Shown here piece by piece: positions 1-7,009 of a stretch of DNA of 64,000 nt. The stretch spans positions 1,922,001-1,986,000 of the forward strand of contig NZ_CP035733.1 in the NCBI RefSeq assembly GCF_009768975.1, in the 5' to 3' direction. The notes beneath the pieces are model-generated. The model did no database searches and was not told the DNA's origin. It saw only the letters and a list, made by a program, of their open reading frames with translations. Source of the DNA: Sphingorhabdus lacus. Lineage in GTDB: Bacteria > Pseudomonadota > Alphaproteobacteria > Sphingomonadales > Sphingomonadaceae. Positions within the stretch are counted from its first letter, which is position 1; each line of letters starts with the position of its first letter. The position numbers were made by a program, and so were the translations under genes.

Positions 1-86
1 TGCGGAGCGGAAAACTCAATGAACTCGAACCCATCGAGTCCAAGCGGATTCTCAAAAAGGTCCTGTCGGTGTGTCGGTTCAATCAC
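1..86 (-). CDS. hppD: 4-hydroxyphenylpyruvate dioxygenase, N-terminal fragment cut by the window edge
   Basis: Read leftward from a GTG at 84-86, the frame gives VIEPTHRQDLFENP followed by LGLDGFEFIEFSAP, which matches the strongly conserved start of HPPD enzymes (N-P-x-G-x-x-G-F-E-F-I/V-E-F). HPPD converts 4-hydroxyphenylpyruvate to homogentisate in tyrosine degradation. An AAAGG sits about 8 nt before the GTG, which favours that start, although the frame stays open further upstream to a TTG. Only about 28 codons are inside the window. The divergent Lrp/AsnC regulator gene at 241 is a common neighbour of hppD. The identification rests on this short block alone. Confidence 0.62.
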   Translation of the reverse strand, partial: MIEPTHRQDLFENPLGLDGFEFIEFSAP

Positions 87-240
87 GGGTCCAGCCTTTG
101 CTAGTGATGTTGCGCTTGCCGGGAAGGCATAGTGACTGATTACCAAGGACAGAGCGCGTGGTGTGCGCGAAAATCAGGGGTGACAGCTTTTACTATGCAC
201 GATATTCGCGCAATTATGATTTATAGTGATAGATTGACGC

Positions 241-711
241 ATGGACCGGATTGATCGGAGAATTCTGAAGCACCTCCAAAGCGATTCGTCCCTTTCACAC
301 GCTGAACTGGGCGAGCGTGTTCACCTTTCGCCCTCGCAGGTATCCCGGCGAATTCTACGCTTGCAGAATGAGGGTATCATTGCCGGCCATGTCGCTCTGC
401 TGGACGAGCAAAAGTTGGGTTTGCAAGTGGAAGCCTATGTAATGGTATCGCTTAGTTCTTACGCGCCGGATGTCGTCAAAAAGTTCCATGACCGTATGAC
501 CATGCTGGACGAAGTCTTATCTTGCGCCTCGACCACGGGAGATCTCGATTACCTTCTGCGAATTGTCGTCCCTGATTTGCGGGCATACTCGAAACTGATG
601 AACAACGAACTGCTCGGCCATGGCGATGTCGCAGGCGTCAGGACAAGTGTAGTCCTTGACCGGATTAAACACACGACAGCCCTGCCGATATCAGAAAAGG
701 ATGGAAATTGA
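241..711 (+). CDS. Lrp/AsnC family transcriptional regulator
   Basis: A 156-residue protein with the two-domain Lrp/AsnC layout. An N-terminal winged helix-turn-helix (about residues 3-60, starting DRIDRRILKHLQ with LSPSQVSRRI as recognition helix) is followed by a C-terminal RAM/ligand-binding domain (about 65-145, with the usual TTGDLDYLLRI stretch). Family members bind DNA as dimers or octamers and respond to amino acids. It is divergent from the hppD fragment across about 150 bp, so control of tyrosine catabolism is the simplest guess. The Shine-Dalgarno sequence before the ATG is weak. It is probably host DNA flanking the mobile element rather than part of the transfer machinery. Confidence 0.85.
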   Translation: MDRIDRRILKHLQSDSSLSHAELGERVHLSPSQVSRRILRLQNEGIIAGHVALLDEQKLGLQVEAYVMVSLSSYAPDVVKKFHDRMTMLDEVLSCASTTGDLDYLLRIVVPDLRAYSKLMNNELLGHGDVAGVRTSVVLDRIKHTTALPISEKDGN

Positions 712-1065
712 CGATCGAGTGATCGAGGGGTTCGCAAAGCTGCAAGCGATCAATGAAGTACCGATGCTTGACGCCGATATGTCCAACAGCCTGAACTGAG
801 GTTATTCAGTGAGGACTTTATGAAGGAACATAGTCTCGACCCTCGGCGGAGGGCTTCATTCGGTTCTTTGCGAAAGCTATGTCGCTCGTGCATGTCGCGC
901 CAGACGCCCCCGGTCTGCAGCACTTGGAGCAAACCAAACAGGAAGAGCCGATTATCACCAGTGGTATGCGCTCAGCTACTTCGCTCCATCAGCAGCAGCC
1001 AGACTGGTTCCCACTGCGCTTCTGACAAATCCCGCAGCGCATGTAGGCTTCTTGAAAATCAGCCT
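712..1065. other. Gene-poor stretch, possible element boundary with decayed frames
   Basis: No convincing gene was found between the Lrp stop and the AlpA-like gene. Two short rightward frames look more protein-like than chance: 701-799 (32 codons, overlapping the lrp stop) and 879-1025 (48 codons, beginning MSLVHVAPDAPG, open upstream to about 835). Neither has a good ribosome-binding site or a family I recognise. They may be remnants of a gene cut during insertion of the mobile element. No tRNA gene or clear attachment repeat was seen here. Confidence 0.3.
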
Positions 1066-1323
1066 TTAGTCAGAGTTGTAGACTGTTTCAGTAACCTGGG
1101 TAATCCATGCATCAATTTCAACCTCTACCCAAACGGCGCATTTAGGGCCAAGTGAACGGGATCGGGGAAATTTGCCTTCGCTCATTCGTTTGTAAATAGC
1201 TGAACGGCTCAACCCAACACGCTTGATCACTTCTGGCAGCCGGATAAGACGCGACTTAGCCTGCACGACGTCGATCGGTACATCTGTAGAAGGTTGCGGA
1301 ACAAGATACGTTTCGGATCGCAT
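1066..1323 (-). CDS. AlpA-family DNA-binding protein (excisionase-like)
   Basis: An 85-residue MerR-like helix-turn-helix protein. The core LIRLPEVIKRVGLSRSAIYK followed by RMSEGKFPRSRSLGPKCAVW is the hallmark of the AlpA/phage excisionase family, with a tail ending in an Asp-Ala-Trp helix (EIDAWI). Such proteins act as small activators or directionality factors on integrative elements. An AGAAGGAA lies a few bases before the ATG. It starts 12 bp after the stop of the upstream XRE-like gene, so the two are probably co-transcribed leftward, divergent from the transfer operon, which they are well placed to regulate. Confidence 0.8.
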   Translation of the reverse strand: MRSETYLVPQPSTDVPIDVVQAKSRLIRLPEVIKRVGLSRSAIYKRMSEGKFPRSRSLGPKCAVWVEVEIDAWITQVTETVYNSD

Positions 1324-1335
1324 ATCGATTTCCTT

Positions 1336-1788
1336 CTATCGAATGGACAGATCACGATTCACGACATCGCGAATATGATCAGCAAGCAATTTGGCAACAA
1401 GCCGCGAGGTCCCAACGGCCCAGCGAGGCCTGATCTCTTGCAGATCTTCGCCCAAAGCCTCGGCAATTGTCGCTGGCAGCGCAGTGAACAGCTCATCCCA
1501 GAACTGCCCCATATCCTGATGCATCCATTCGGACGCCAGATCTTCATGTCCTGCAAGCGCAAGCGCCAATACGCCTTTGGGAGGAACGCCAGAAGCGCTG
1601 AGCAGCCGTAGCGCTTCCTCAGTCGTCACCGGTCGCGTCCCGCGAATAACACCCAGCAGAGCATCTTTATGAAGTCCGGTCTCACGTGCGATCGTGCGCC
1701 GAGCCTTGGATGACCCATCAATTGCCTTTGCCAATGTGCGCGCCAGTACCGGATCAACTCTGGGGCGCTCGGCTATTTCCATATGCAT
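1336..1788 (-). CDS. XRE-like helix-turn-helix regulator, unassigned
   Basis: A 150-residue protein. Residues about 15-65 (RRTIARETGLHKDALLGVIR, then an acidic-basic turn and EEALRLLSASG) look like a Cro/C1-type helix-turn-helix. The C-terminal half is helical and acidic (DEWMHQDMGQFWDELFTALP-like composition) and matches no domain I know. An AAAGGA 9 nt before the ATG at 1788 supports this start. It is the first gene of a leftward pair with the AlpA-like gene, and a 350-bp gap separates it from the divergent traA. A repressor of the transfer operon is a reasonable inference, not shown. Confidence 0.6.
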   Translation of the reverse strand: MHMEIAERPRVDPVLARTLAKAIDGSSKARRTIARETGLHKDALLGVIRGTRPVTTEEALRLLSASGVPPKGVLALALAGHEDLASEWMHQDMGQFWDELFTALPATIAEALGEDLQEIRPRWAVGTSRLVAKLLADHIRDVVNRDLSIR

Positions 1789-2139
1789 CGATGGATGTCC
1801 TTTCGTTGTTCATCGCTATTGATTCGATTCAATATGTGGACATCGTGCCTGTAGGAAACAGAAAAGAACATTAGCAGAACATATAGGATTTCCTATTTTG
1901 AGACGATTCGCCTCTGTGGCGCATTTTCCGCTCGCTGGTGGCCGATTCTCCGGCCGCATGTCGGCGCATGATTGACGGCTTTTGGCGCTTTCGCAGTCGG
2001 TGCTTGCCGCGCTTTCGCAAAACGCGCTCCCCATAGAACGCTCGGAGCACATTCCACTTTCCTATCCCTCTCCTAGCGCATCATTAAGAACAGACAGCGA
2101 ACAATATCGCTGCCCACCCTCTCGATGGAGAATGCATCA
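1789..2139. promoter_or_regulatory. Divergent intergenic region, probable transfer-operon promoter
   Basis: This gap of about 350 bp separates the leftward XRE/AlpA pair from the rightward tra operon. It must carry the promoter of the 18-kb transfer operon and probably that of the regulators. It is AT-rich near 1800-1910 and then has GC-rich stretches. I could not fix -35/-10 elements with confidence. A leftward frame at 1816-2052 has no family resemblance and is not believed to be a gene. Confidence 0.45.
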
Positions 2140-2454
2140 ATGACCACAATGTCCCTCAAACCCCGGCTCGGCAAAATGACCGGTCTAGCGCTGCCGATCG
2201 CGATCGCAGCCCTTGCGGCAACGGCTGCTTATGCCGGTGCCGACACCACCTTCACCCCAGCGCTCACCAAGTTCACCGACTTTCTCGAAGGCTCGGGCGG
2301 CAAGATCATCACCGTGCTGAGCCTTGCAGGCGGTCTCATCGGCCTTGCCTCTGGCCGCTTCACACTGAGCCAGATCGCTGTGCCCGTTGCCGTTGGCATC
2401 GGTGTTGGCACCGGCGTGCCGATTGTCACCTCGACCATCACTGCTGTGATCTGA
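2140..2454 (+). CDS. traA: Conjugative pilin precursor TraA
   Basis: A 104-residue pilin-like protein and first gene of the T4SS operon. It has a long leader with a hydrophobic stretch ending AATAAYA, a likely signal-peptidase cut before GADTTFTPAL. A short mature protein of about 75 residues follows, with two hydrophobic helices (IITVLSLAGGLIGLASG and IAVPVAVGIGVGTGVP). GGAG at 2127-2130 lies 9 nt before the ATG at 2140, so this start is preferred over the ATG at 2125. By family it is the F/H-pilus subunit polymerised outside the cell. The S26 peptidase gene at 10374 raises the possibility that the pilin is trimmed or cyclised. Confidence 0.78.
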   Translation: MTTMSLKPRLGKMTGLALPIAIAALAATAAYAGADTTFTPALTKFTDFLEGSGGKIITVLSLAGGLIGLASGRFTLSQIAVPVAVGIGVGTGVPIVTSTITAVI

Positions 2455-2482
2455 TCGGCACACCAAAAAGGAGGGTGGCACC

Positions 2483-2770
2483 ATGACAGACAGATATCTT
2501 GTTCCCAAGCGGCTCGACGATCCGGAGCTTATCGGCTTCTGGACGCTCGACGAGTTTGCCGGGATCATCATCCCCTTCACCTGGGGAATCCTAAGCCAGC
2601 ATATCTTCATCGGCATTATCGTGTCAGCCGGAGCCTGGTTCACCTTGCGGAAGGCAAAAGCAGGGCGTGCCAGTTCATGGGTCCTCCATGCCGCTTATTG
2701 GTATCTGCCTTCAGGGTTTACCGGTCTGGTCGCAACGCCGCCCTCCCATTGCCGGCTTCTGGCCGGGTGA
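2483..2770 (+). CDS. traL: Type IV conjugative transfer protein TraL
   Basis: A 95-residue inner-membrane protein with the TraL signature. A short N-terminal cytosolic segment (RYLVPKRLDDPELIGFWTLD) is followed by one or two membrane spans (about residues 27-57). TraL belongs to the pilus-assembly core complex and probably anchors assembly in the inner membrane. A strong AAGGAGG precedes the ATG. It lies between traA and traE in the canonical F order, and the length is normal for the family. Confidence 0.88.
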   Translation: MTDRYLVPKRLDDPELIGFWTLDEFAGIIIPFTWGILSQHIFIGIIVSAGAWFTLRKAKAGRASSWVLHAAYWYLPSGFTGLVATPPSHCRLLAG

Positions 2771-2779
2771 GGGAAAACC

Positions 2780-3361
2780 ATGCTGACCCATATTTCGCAC
2801 GAGCGCAGCCAGTCGCTCCTTCGCCAGAGGAACCTGCTCGCGCTGACCAGCGTCGCGCTTGGTCTGGCGCTGGTTGTGACCGGCGGACTTGCTGCCACCC
2901 GCGACCGCGAGGTCGTGCTGGTGCCGACGATCGCCAAGCCGTTGAGTATTTCAAAAAGCGGGGTGAGTGCCGACTATCTCGAACTGGTAACCCGCGATGC
3001 CTCGCTGATGCTCCTCAACCGCAGCCCCGAAGGGCTCGATTACTGGATGGCGCAGATATTGGAGCTCGCCTCGCCTGCCCATCATGGCAGTCTCAAGGCC
3101 GAGCTGGTGCGTATCGTCGAAGAACAGCGCGGTTCGGATGTCACCCAAGCCTTTGTCATCAAGGGGCTTATCGTCGATCCGAACAAGCTGACGTCGGAAG
3201 TGCATGGCACCTTGAAAACGCTTGTCGGCGCGCAGGTCATTGCGAGCGACGAACGCCGTTTCCGTTTCGACTGGAGCTATCAGGGCCTGCGTTTGGGGCT
3301 CGCTGGCTTCACCCAGATCAACACGCCCGAAAATCCAGAGGAGAATGACGATGCGGAATAA
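2780..3361 (+). CDS. traE: Type IV conjugative transfer protein TraE
   Basis: A 193-residue VirB5/VirB8-like component of F-type systems. It has one N-terminal membrane span (about residues 20-42, LLALTSVALGLALVVTGGLA) and a periplasmic domain with the TraE features SADYLELVTRDASLMLLNRSP-like and FDWSYQGLRLGLAGF. TraE is bitopic and helps build the pilus from the inner membrane. The gene starts 9 bp after traL. Its 3' end overlaps the start of traK by 11 nt, indicating translational coupling. Length matches the family (about 190). Confidence 0.88.
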   Translation: MLTHISHERSQSLLRQRNLLALTSVALGLALVVTGGLAATRDREVVLVPTIAKPLSISKSGVSADYLELVTRDASLMLLNRSPEGLDYWMAQILELASPAHHGSLKAELVRIVEEQRGSDVTQAFVIKGLIVDPNKLTSEVHGTLKTLVGAQVIASDERRFRFDWSYQGLRLGLAGFTQINTPENPEENDDAE

Positions 3362-4088
3362 TCCCGTCCTTTGCATCTGTGCAATTGTGGCCTGCCTGAT
3401 GCCGGGCGCTGCCTTTGCTGACCAATACAAACAAGCCGCCGACAATGCGCGCATCGAATGCGTGGTGTCGAAGCAGGAACTCACCCGCATCGCGCTCATC
3501 GGCGACCAGTTTGCGAGTGTTTCGAAAATCTCGAGCGGCACACCCTATAATGATTTTGCGGTGACCAACGAGCCGGTGCGCGGCGATATCTATATCTCGG
3601 TCCCCGAAACCTATGCGGCAGGCTCGATCAGCTTTTTTGCTACGACCAAGAAGGGCTTCGTCTACAAATTTGCCTGCAAGGCCGAGACAATCGAAGCCCA
3701 GCAGCTGTTCATCAGCAATCCGGCGCTTGCCAAGAGCGATGCTGCGAATTGGGAACAGCAGACCCCGCAAAACCAAAGTGCTGTCCGCCTCATCCAGGCG
3801 ATGGCGACCGATCAGACAATCGACGGCTTTGAAATCCGCCAGTCGGCAAGCCCTGCAGCGCGCGTGGGAAATCTCGAAATCCAGCTGATCGCTGAATATC
3901 GGGGTGCTGCACTTTTCGGAAAGGTCCTTCGCCTCACCAATCGCGGCAAGAAACCATTGCCGCTCGCCGAACGCGATCTCGCGCCCAAGGACACGCTTGC
4001 GATCAGCTTGAACGAGCCAAGCCTTGCTGCGGGTGCTTCCACCACCGCCTTCATTGTCGGCGCAAATGGAGAATATGGTCATGACTGA
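3351..4088 (+). CDS. traK: TraK, secretin-like outer-membrane ring protein
   Basis: A 245-residue exported protein, close to F TraK (about 240), which is the VirB9/secretin-like outer ring that binds TraB and TraV. It has a signal peptide (IVACLMPGAAFA, cut before DQYKQAADN) and then a beta-rich periplasmic body with an SPAARVGNLEIQLIAEYRG-like block near residue 160. AGAGGAG at 3337-3343 stands 7 nt from the ATG at 3351, so that start is chosen over 3345 and over longer upstream extensions. It overlaps traE and traB at its two ends. Confidence 0.85.
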   Translation: MRNNPVLCICAIVACLMPGAAFADQYKQAADNARIECVVSKQELTRIALIGDQFASVSKISSGTPYNDFAVTNEPVRGDIYISVPETYAAGSISFFATTKKGFVYKFACKAETIEAQQLFISNPALAKSDAANWEQQTPQNQSAVRLIQAMATDQTIDGFEIRQSASPAARVGNLEIQLIAEYRGAALFGKVLRLTNRGKKPLPLAERDLAPKDTLAISLNEPSLAAGASTTAFIVGANGEYGHD

Positions 4089-5436
4089 ACCCGCAACCCC
4101 CAGCGCAAATCCGCAATCCCAAGCTCAACCGCAAACGCAAACAACTTCGCACCCGCCATCGCTGTCGCTTGCAGCGCTCAACGCGCGCACGGCGAAACGC
4201 CAGCAAATGCTCCTGGGCACCGTCGGCGCGCTCCTATTGGGCGGTGCCAGCTGGTTCATCTTCGGTAGCGACAGCGAGGCAGGGAGTGACCAAACGGCAG
4301 CGGCGCAGGAAATCGACACGACCGGTCTGGTGAACCGCAATCTCTCGCACAAGGAATTTGTCGCAAGCTATGGCAACCGGCTCGATGCGATTGCCCGCGA
4401 GCAAAAGGCGATGAAAGACGCGGCACTCCCGCGCGAAGATGTCGAAGCGCAGATGGCGGCGCTCAAAGCCGAGAACCAGGCGATGCGGGTCGACGGACAA
4501 GCGGCGATCGATGCGGTCTCAGCCGAAAACGCCGCATTGAAGGGCCAGCTTGCCGCACAGGCAGCTGCACCCCCTCCCCCGCCCGTTCCGGCATATGGCC
4601 CGCAAGCTGGCGGCTATGACGCGCGTGGCCGTGCCGGCAACGTCGCTGGCACCCAAACCCTATCCAGACCAGATGCAGGCGGCATGCTGCCGCCGGGCGA
4701 GGTCAAGCTCTTGAGCTTCGGTAGTGACAAGGCGGCAGGCGGCCTGAAGGCATCGCGTCCCGACCTGCCGCCGCTGCTGGTCGAGGATAGCCCGGACTAT
4801 CTGCCGCCCAACAGCTATGCGCCTGCAACGGTGATCGTCGGCGTCGATGCCTCGGCGGGCGTCTCGAGCCAGACCGATCCGCTGCCGGTGGTGCTACGGA
4901 TTACCGGCCCTGCCCGTTCGGTCATGCAAAATGGCCGGGTGCTGACGACAAGGCTCACCGGCTGCGTGGTCAATGGATCGGCGCGCGGCGATCTCTCGTC
5001 GGAAAAGGTCTATGTGAAGCTTGCCAAGATGACCTGCGACCAGCCCGGCGGGCGTGTCGCGGTCTCCGAGGTCAAGGGTTTTATCAGCTTTGCCGGCAAA
5101 TCGGGCGTACGCGGCCGCGTCGTTAGCCGCGAAGGCAGTCTGGTCTCCCAGGCACTGCTCGCCGGGATCATCGGCGGCTTCGGACGTGGCTTTTCGGCCA
5201 ATGCCAATAGCGTCTTTTCAGGTGTGACCGCCAATGCCGATGGCAGCCGCTCGAAGCTTTCGCCCGGTGACATATTGGGCGGCGGGCTCGGCCAGGGTGC
5301 CGGCGATGCTGCCGATACGGTGAGCAAATATCTCATCGAACGCGCCGAACAATATCAGCCCGTCGTCGAAATGCCGACCGGGATCAGTGTCGACATCGTC
5401 TTTCTCGACGGCGTCTATGTGAGGAACAGACAATGA
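4081..5436 (+). CDS. traB: TraB, VirB10-like envelope-spanning scaffold protein
   Basis: A 451-residue protein with the VirB10/TraB plan. A Pro/Gln-rich cytosolic tail is followed by one membrane span (about 43-62, LLGTVGALLLGGASWFIF), a coiled-coil (about 85-155), a Pro-rich linker (PPPPPVPAYGPQ) and a C-terminal TrbI/VirB10 beta-barrel domain from about residue 230 (CVVNGSARGDLSSEKVYVKL, with a GIIGGFGRG stretch). TraB links inner and outer membranes in the core complex. GGAG 9 nt before the ATG at 4081 sets the start. It overlaps traK by 8 nt and the next gene by 4 nt (ATGA). Confidence 0.88.
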   Translation: MTEPATPSANPQSQAQPQTQTTSHPPSLSLAALNARTAKRQQMLLGTVGALLLGGASWFIFGSDSEAGSDQTAAAQEIDTTGLVNRNLSHKEFVASYGNRLDAIAREQKAMKDAALPREDVEAQMAALKAENQAMRVDGQAAIDAVSAENAALKGQLAAQAAAPPPPPVPAYGPQAGGYDARGRAGNVAGTQTLSRPDAGGMLPPGEVKLLSFGSDKAAGGLKASRPDLPPLLVEDSPDYLPPNSYAPATVIVGVDASAGVSSQTDPLPVVLRITGPARSVMQNGRVLTTRLTGCVVNGSARGDLSSEKVYVKLAKMTCDQPGGRVAVSEVKGFISFAGKSGVRGRVVSREGSLVSQALLAGIIGGFGRGFSANANSVFSGVTANADGSRSKLSPGDILGGGLGQGAGDAADTVSKYLIERAEQYQPVVEMPTGISVDIVFLDGVYVRNRQ

Positions 5437-6296
5437 CCGAAGACACACAACCACGCCGCTTCTGGCTGAAGGCAGGCGGGCTCGGGCTCGCTTTGGTAGC
5501 CCTGTCCGCTGCCACAGGCTGGAGCGCTGCCCGTTATGGCGGAGCCGCAATCGCAAGCCCCGATATCGCCCAGGTGCGCGAAGCATTGAAGCTGCGGCTC
5601 CCCAAAACGCCGATCGATGCAATTGACTGCAAGGGTCTGGCGGGGCTGTGCGAGGTCGCCTCGAAGACCACGCTCTTCTATGTCGACCATAAAGCCAAAT
5701 ATCTGGTCATTGGCCGCATCTATGACATGGAAGCCCGCCAGGACCTGACCGCGGCCAGGCTGCTTGCCCTCAATCCCGATCTATTGGCGGCAGGTGCCGC
5801 CCGCCGTCCGGATGCAAGTGATGACAGCGCAGCGCCGTCCCGTGCGACACCTGCCAAGGTCTCGCTTTCGGGGCTCGATCCCAAAGGTGCGATCCATTGG
5901 GGGCCTGCAAACGGCCCCAAGGCGATCGTCTTTTCGGATTTCAACTGCAGCTATTGCAAGAAATTGGAGGCCGAACTGATCGCAATCGGCGCACGCGTCG
6001 AAGAGCGGCCGATTTCGATTCTCGCAAAGGAAAGCCGCACGCTTGCCGAAGCCGTGCTCTGTGCCGTCGAGCCTGCAACGGCTCTGCGCAAAGCCTATGC
6101 CGGCCAGCCCCTCACAGCTACCAAAGCCTGTAACACCAAGGGGCTCGATGCCAATGAGGCCTTTGCCAAGGCGCACGGCTTTGGCGGTACGCCCGTGGTC
6201 GTGCGTCCGTCCGATGGCGCGGTGCTCGAAGGCTACCGCGCAGGTCCCGAGCTCAAGGCCTTTCTCATGAGCAACGCCGCTCCAACCAACGGATGA
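5433..6296 (+). CDS. DsbC-like thiol:disulfide interchange protein of the transfer operon
   Basis: A 287-residue protein with an N-terminal membrane anchor or signal (residues about 11-30), a DsbC-type dimerisation region (about 40-110) and a thioredoxin fold. Its CxxC is C172-S-Y-C175 in VFSDFNCSYCKKLE, and the cis-Pro loop is GGTPVVV. DsbC-family isomerases repair wrong disulfides in the periplasm. Several neighbours, especially TraN and TraU, are cysteine-rich, which explains a dedicated isomerase here. ATGA overlaps with both traB and traV place it firmly in the operon. F itself keeps its DsbC-like protein (TrbB) elsewhere in the operon. Confidence 0.82.
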   Translation: MTEDTQPRRFWLKAGGLGLALVALSAATGWSAARYGGAAIASPDIAQVREALKLRLPKTPIDAIDCKGLAGLCEVASKTTLFYVDHKAKYLVIGRIYDMEARQDLTAARLLALNPDLLAAGAARRPDASDDSAAPSRATPAKVSLSGLDPKGAIHWGPANGPKAIVFSDFNCSYCKKLEAELIAIGARVEERPISILAKESRTLAEAVLCAVEPATALRKAYAGQPLTATKACNTKGLDANEAFAKAHGFGGTPVVVRPSDGAVLEGYRAGPELKAFLMSNAAPTNG

Positions 6297-7009
6297 CCCC
6301 GATGCGCCCCCTCCCCCTTTTGATCCTTGCCGCACCACTCCTTTTAGCGACCAGCGGCTGTGCAACCTTTGCCACCAACATCGCGGGCGATTTTGAATGC
6401 CGCGCCAAGGACAAGAACAATATCGAGCACTGCCAGCCTGCAAGCCGGATCGATGCTGCGGCAATGGCAACGCTTGGCAGCGATAGTAATGCGCAGACGA
6501 GCTTGCCCCGCGCGGCTGTCGCGCAAGGTGACCGGACGCGCAGCCGCGAACGCACGGTACGTATCGTCTTTCCAGCCCACGTCGATGAAGCGGGCATCCT
6601 TCATGAAGAAGCGGTTGCCTGGGCAGTCATCGACCGGACTGACTGGGCCGCGCGGCTCCGTCGCAAAGCAGAGGATGGCACAAGCGCCTATGCTCGCTCG
6701 GTCGCGCGCGCCCTAAAGGCTGCGCAGGCATTGCCGTCTGTTGCCACCCCGGCGAGCGTTGAACGTCAACAGGCCTCGCCAGATACCAGCTTTTCCGAAG
6801 ATCCCTTTTCCATAGCCTCGCCGCTGGCTCTCCCCTCCACGGCGCGCGAGGCTGTTGCCGGTGCCAGCGCACCGGCGGTCGAGGGGTTCGACATGTCAGC
6901 CCCCCTCCCGCATGTCCGGACCCCTCGACACCCTGATAGCAAAGAAGCACCCGTCTATCCGAGCGCCGAAGCGATCGACGCTGCCAGGTCCGCAAAGGAG
7001 CCTGAATGA
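6293..7009 (+). CDS. traV: TraV, outer-membrane lipoprotein of the T4SS core
   Basis: A 238-residue lipoprotein. The N-terminus MTPMRPLPLLILAAPLLLAT ends in a lipobox with Cys23 (TSGC), and the following FATNIAGDFECRAK segment resembles TraV. TraV is the VirB7-like lipoprotein that anchors the TraK/TraB ring in the outer membrane. It is longer than F TraV (171) because of a low-complexity C-terminal half rich in Ala, Ser and Pro. The start overlaps the preceding stop (ATGA), and the stop overlaps traC's ATGATG. An internal ATG at 6302 is an alternative start. Confidence 0.83.
   Translation: MTPMRPLPLLILAAPLLLATSGCATFATNIAGDFECRAKDKNNIEHCQPASRIDAAAMATLGSDSNAQTSLPRAAVAQGDRTRSRERTVRIVFPAHVDEAGILHEEAVAWAVIDRTDWAARLRRKAEDGTSAYARSVARALKAAQALPSVATPASVERQQASPDTSFSEDPFSIASPLALPSTAREAVAGASAPAVEGFDMSAPLPHVRTPRHPDSKEAPVYPSAEAIDAARSAKEPE

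Noticed and set aside
820-1155. Rightward 111-codon frame after lrp
   Set aside because: Basic/Ser-rich random-looking translation that runs into the AlpA gene on the other strand; no family resemblance.
1816-2052. Leftward 78-codon frame upstream of traA
   Set aside because: No SD, random composition, and it fills the promoter gap between divergent operons.
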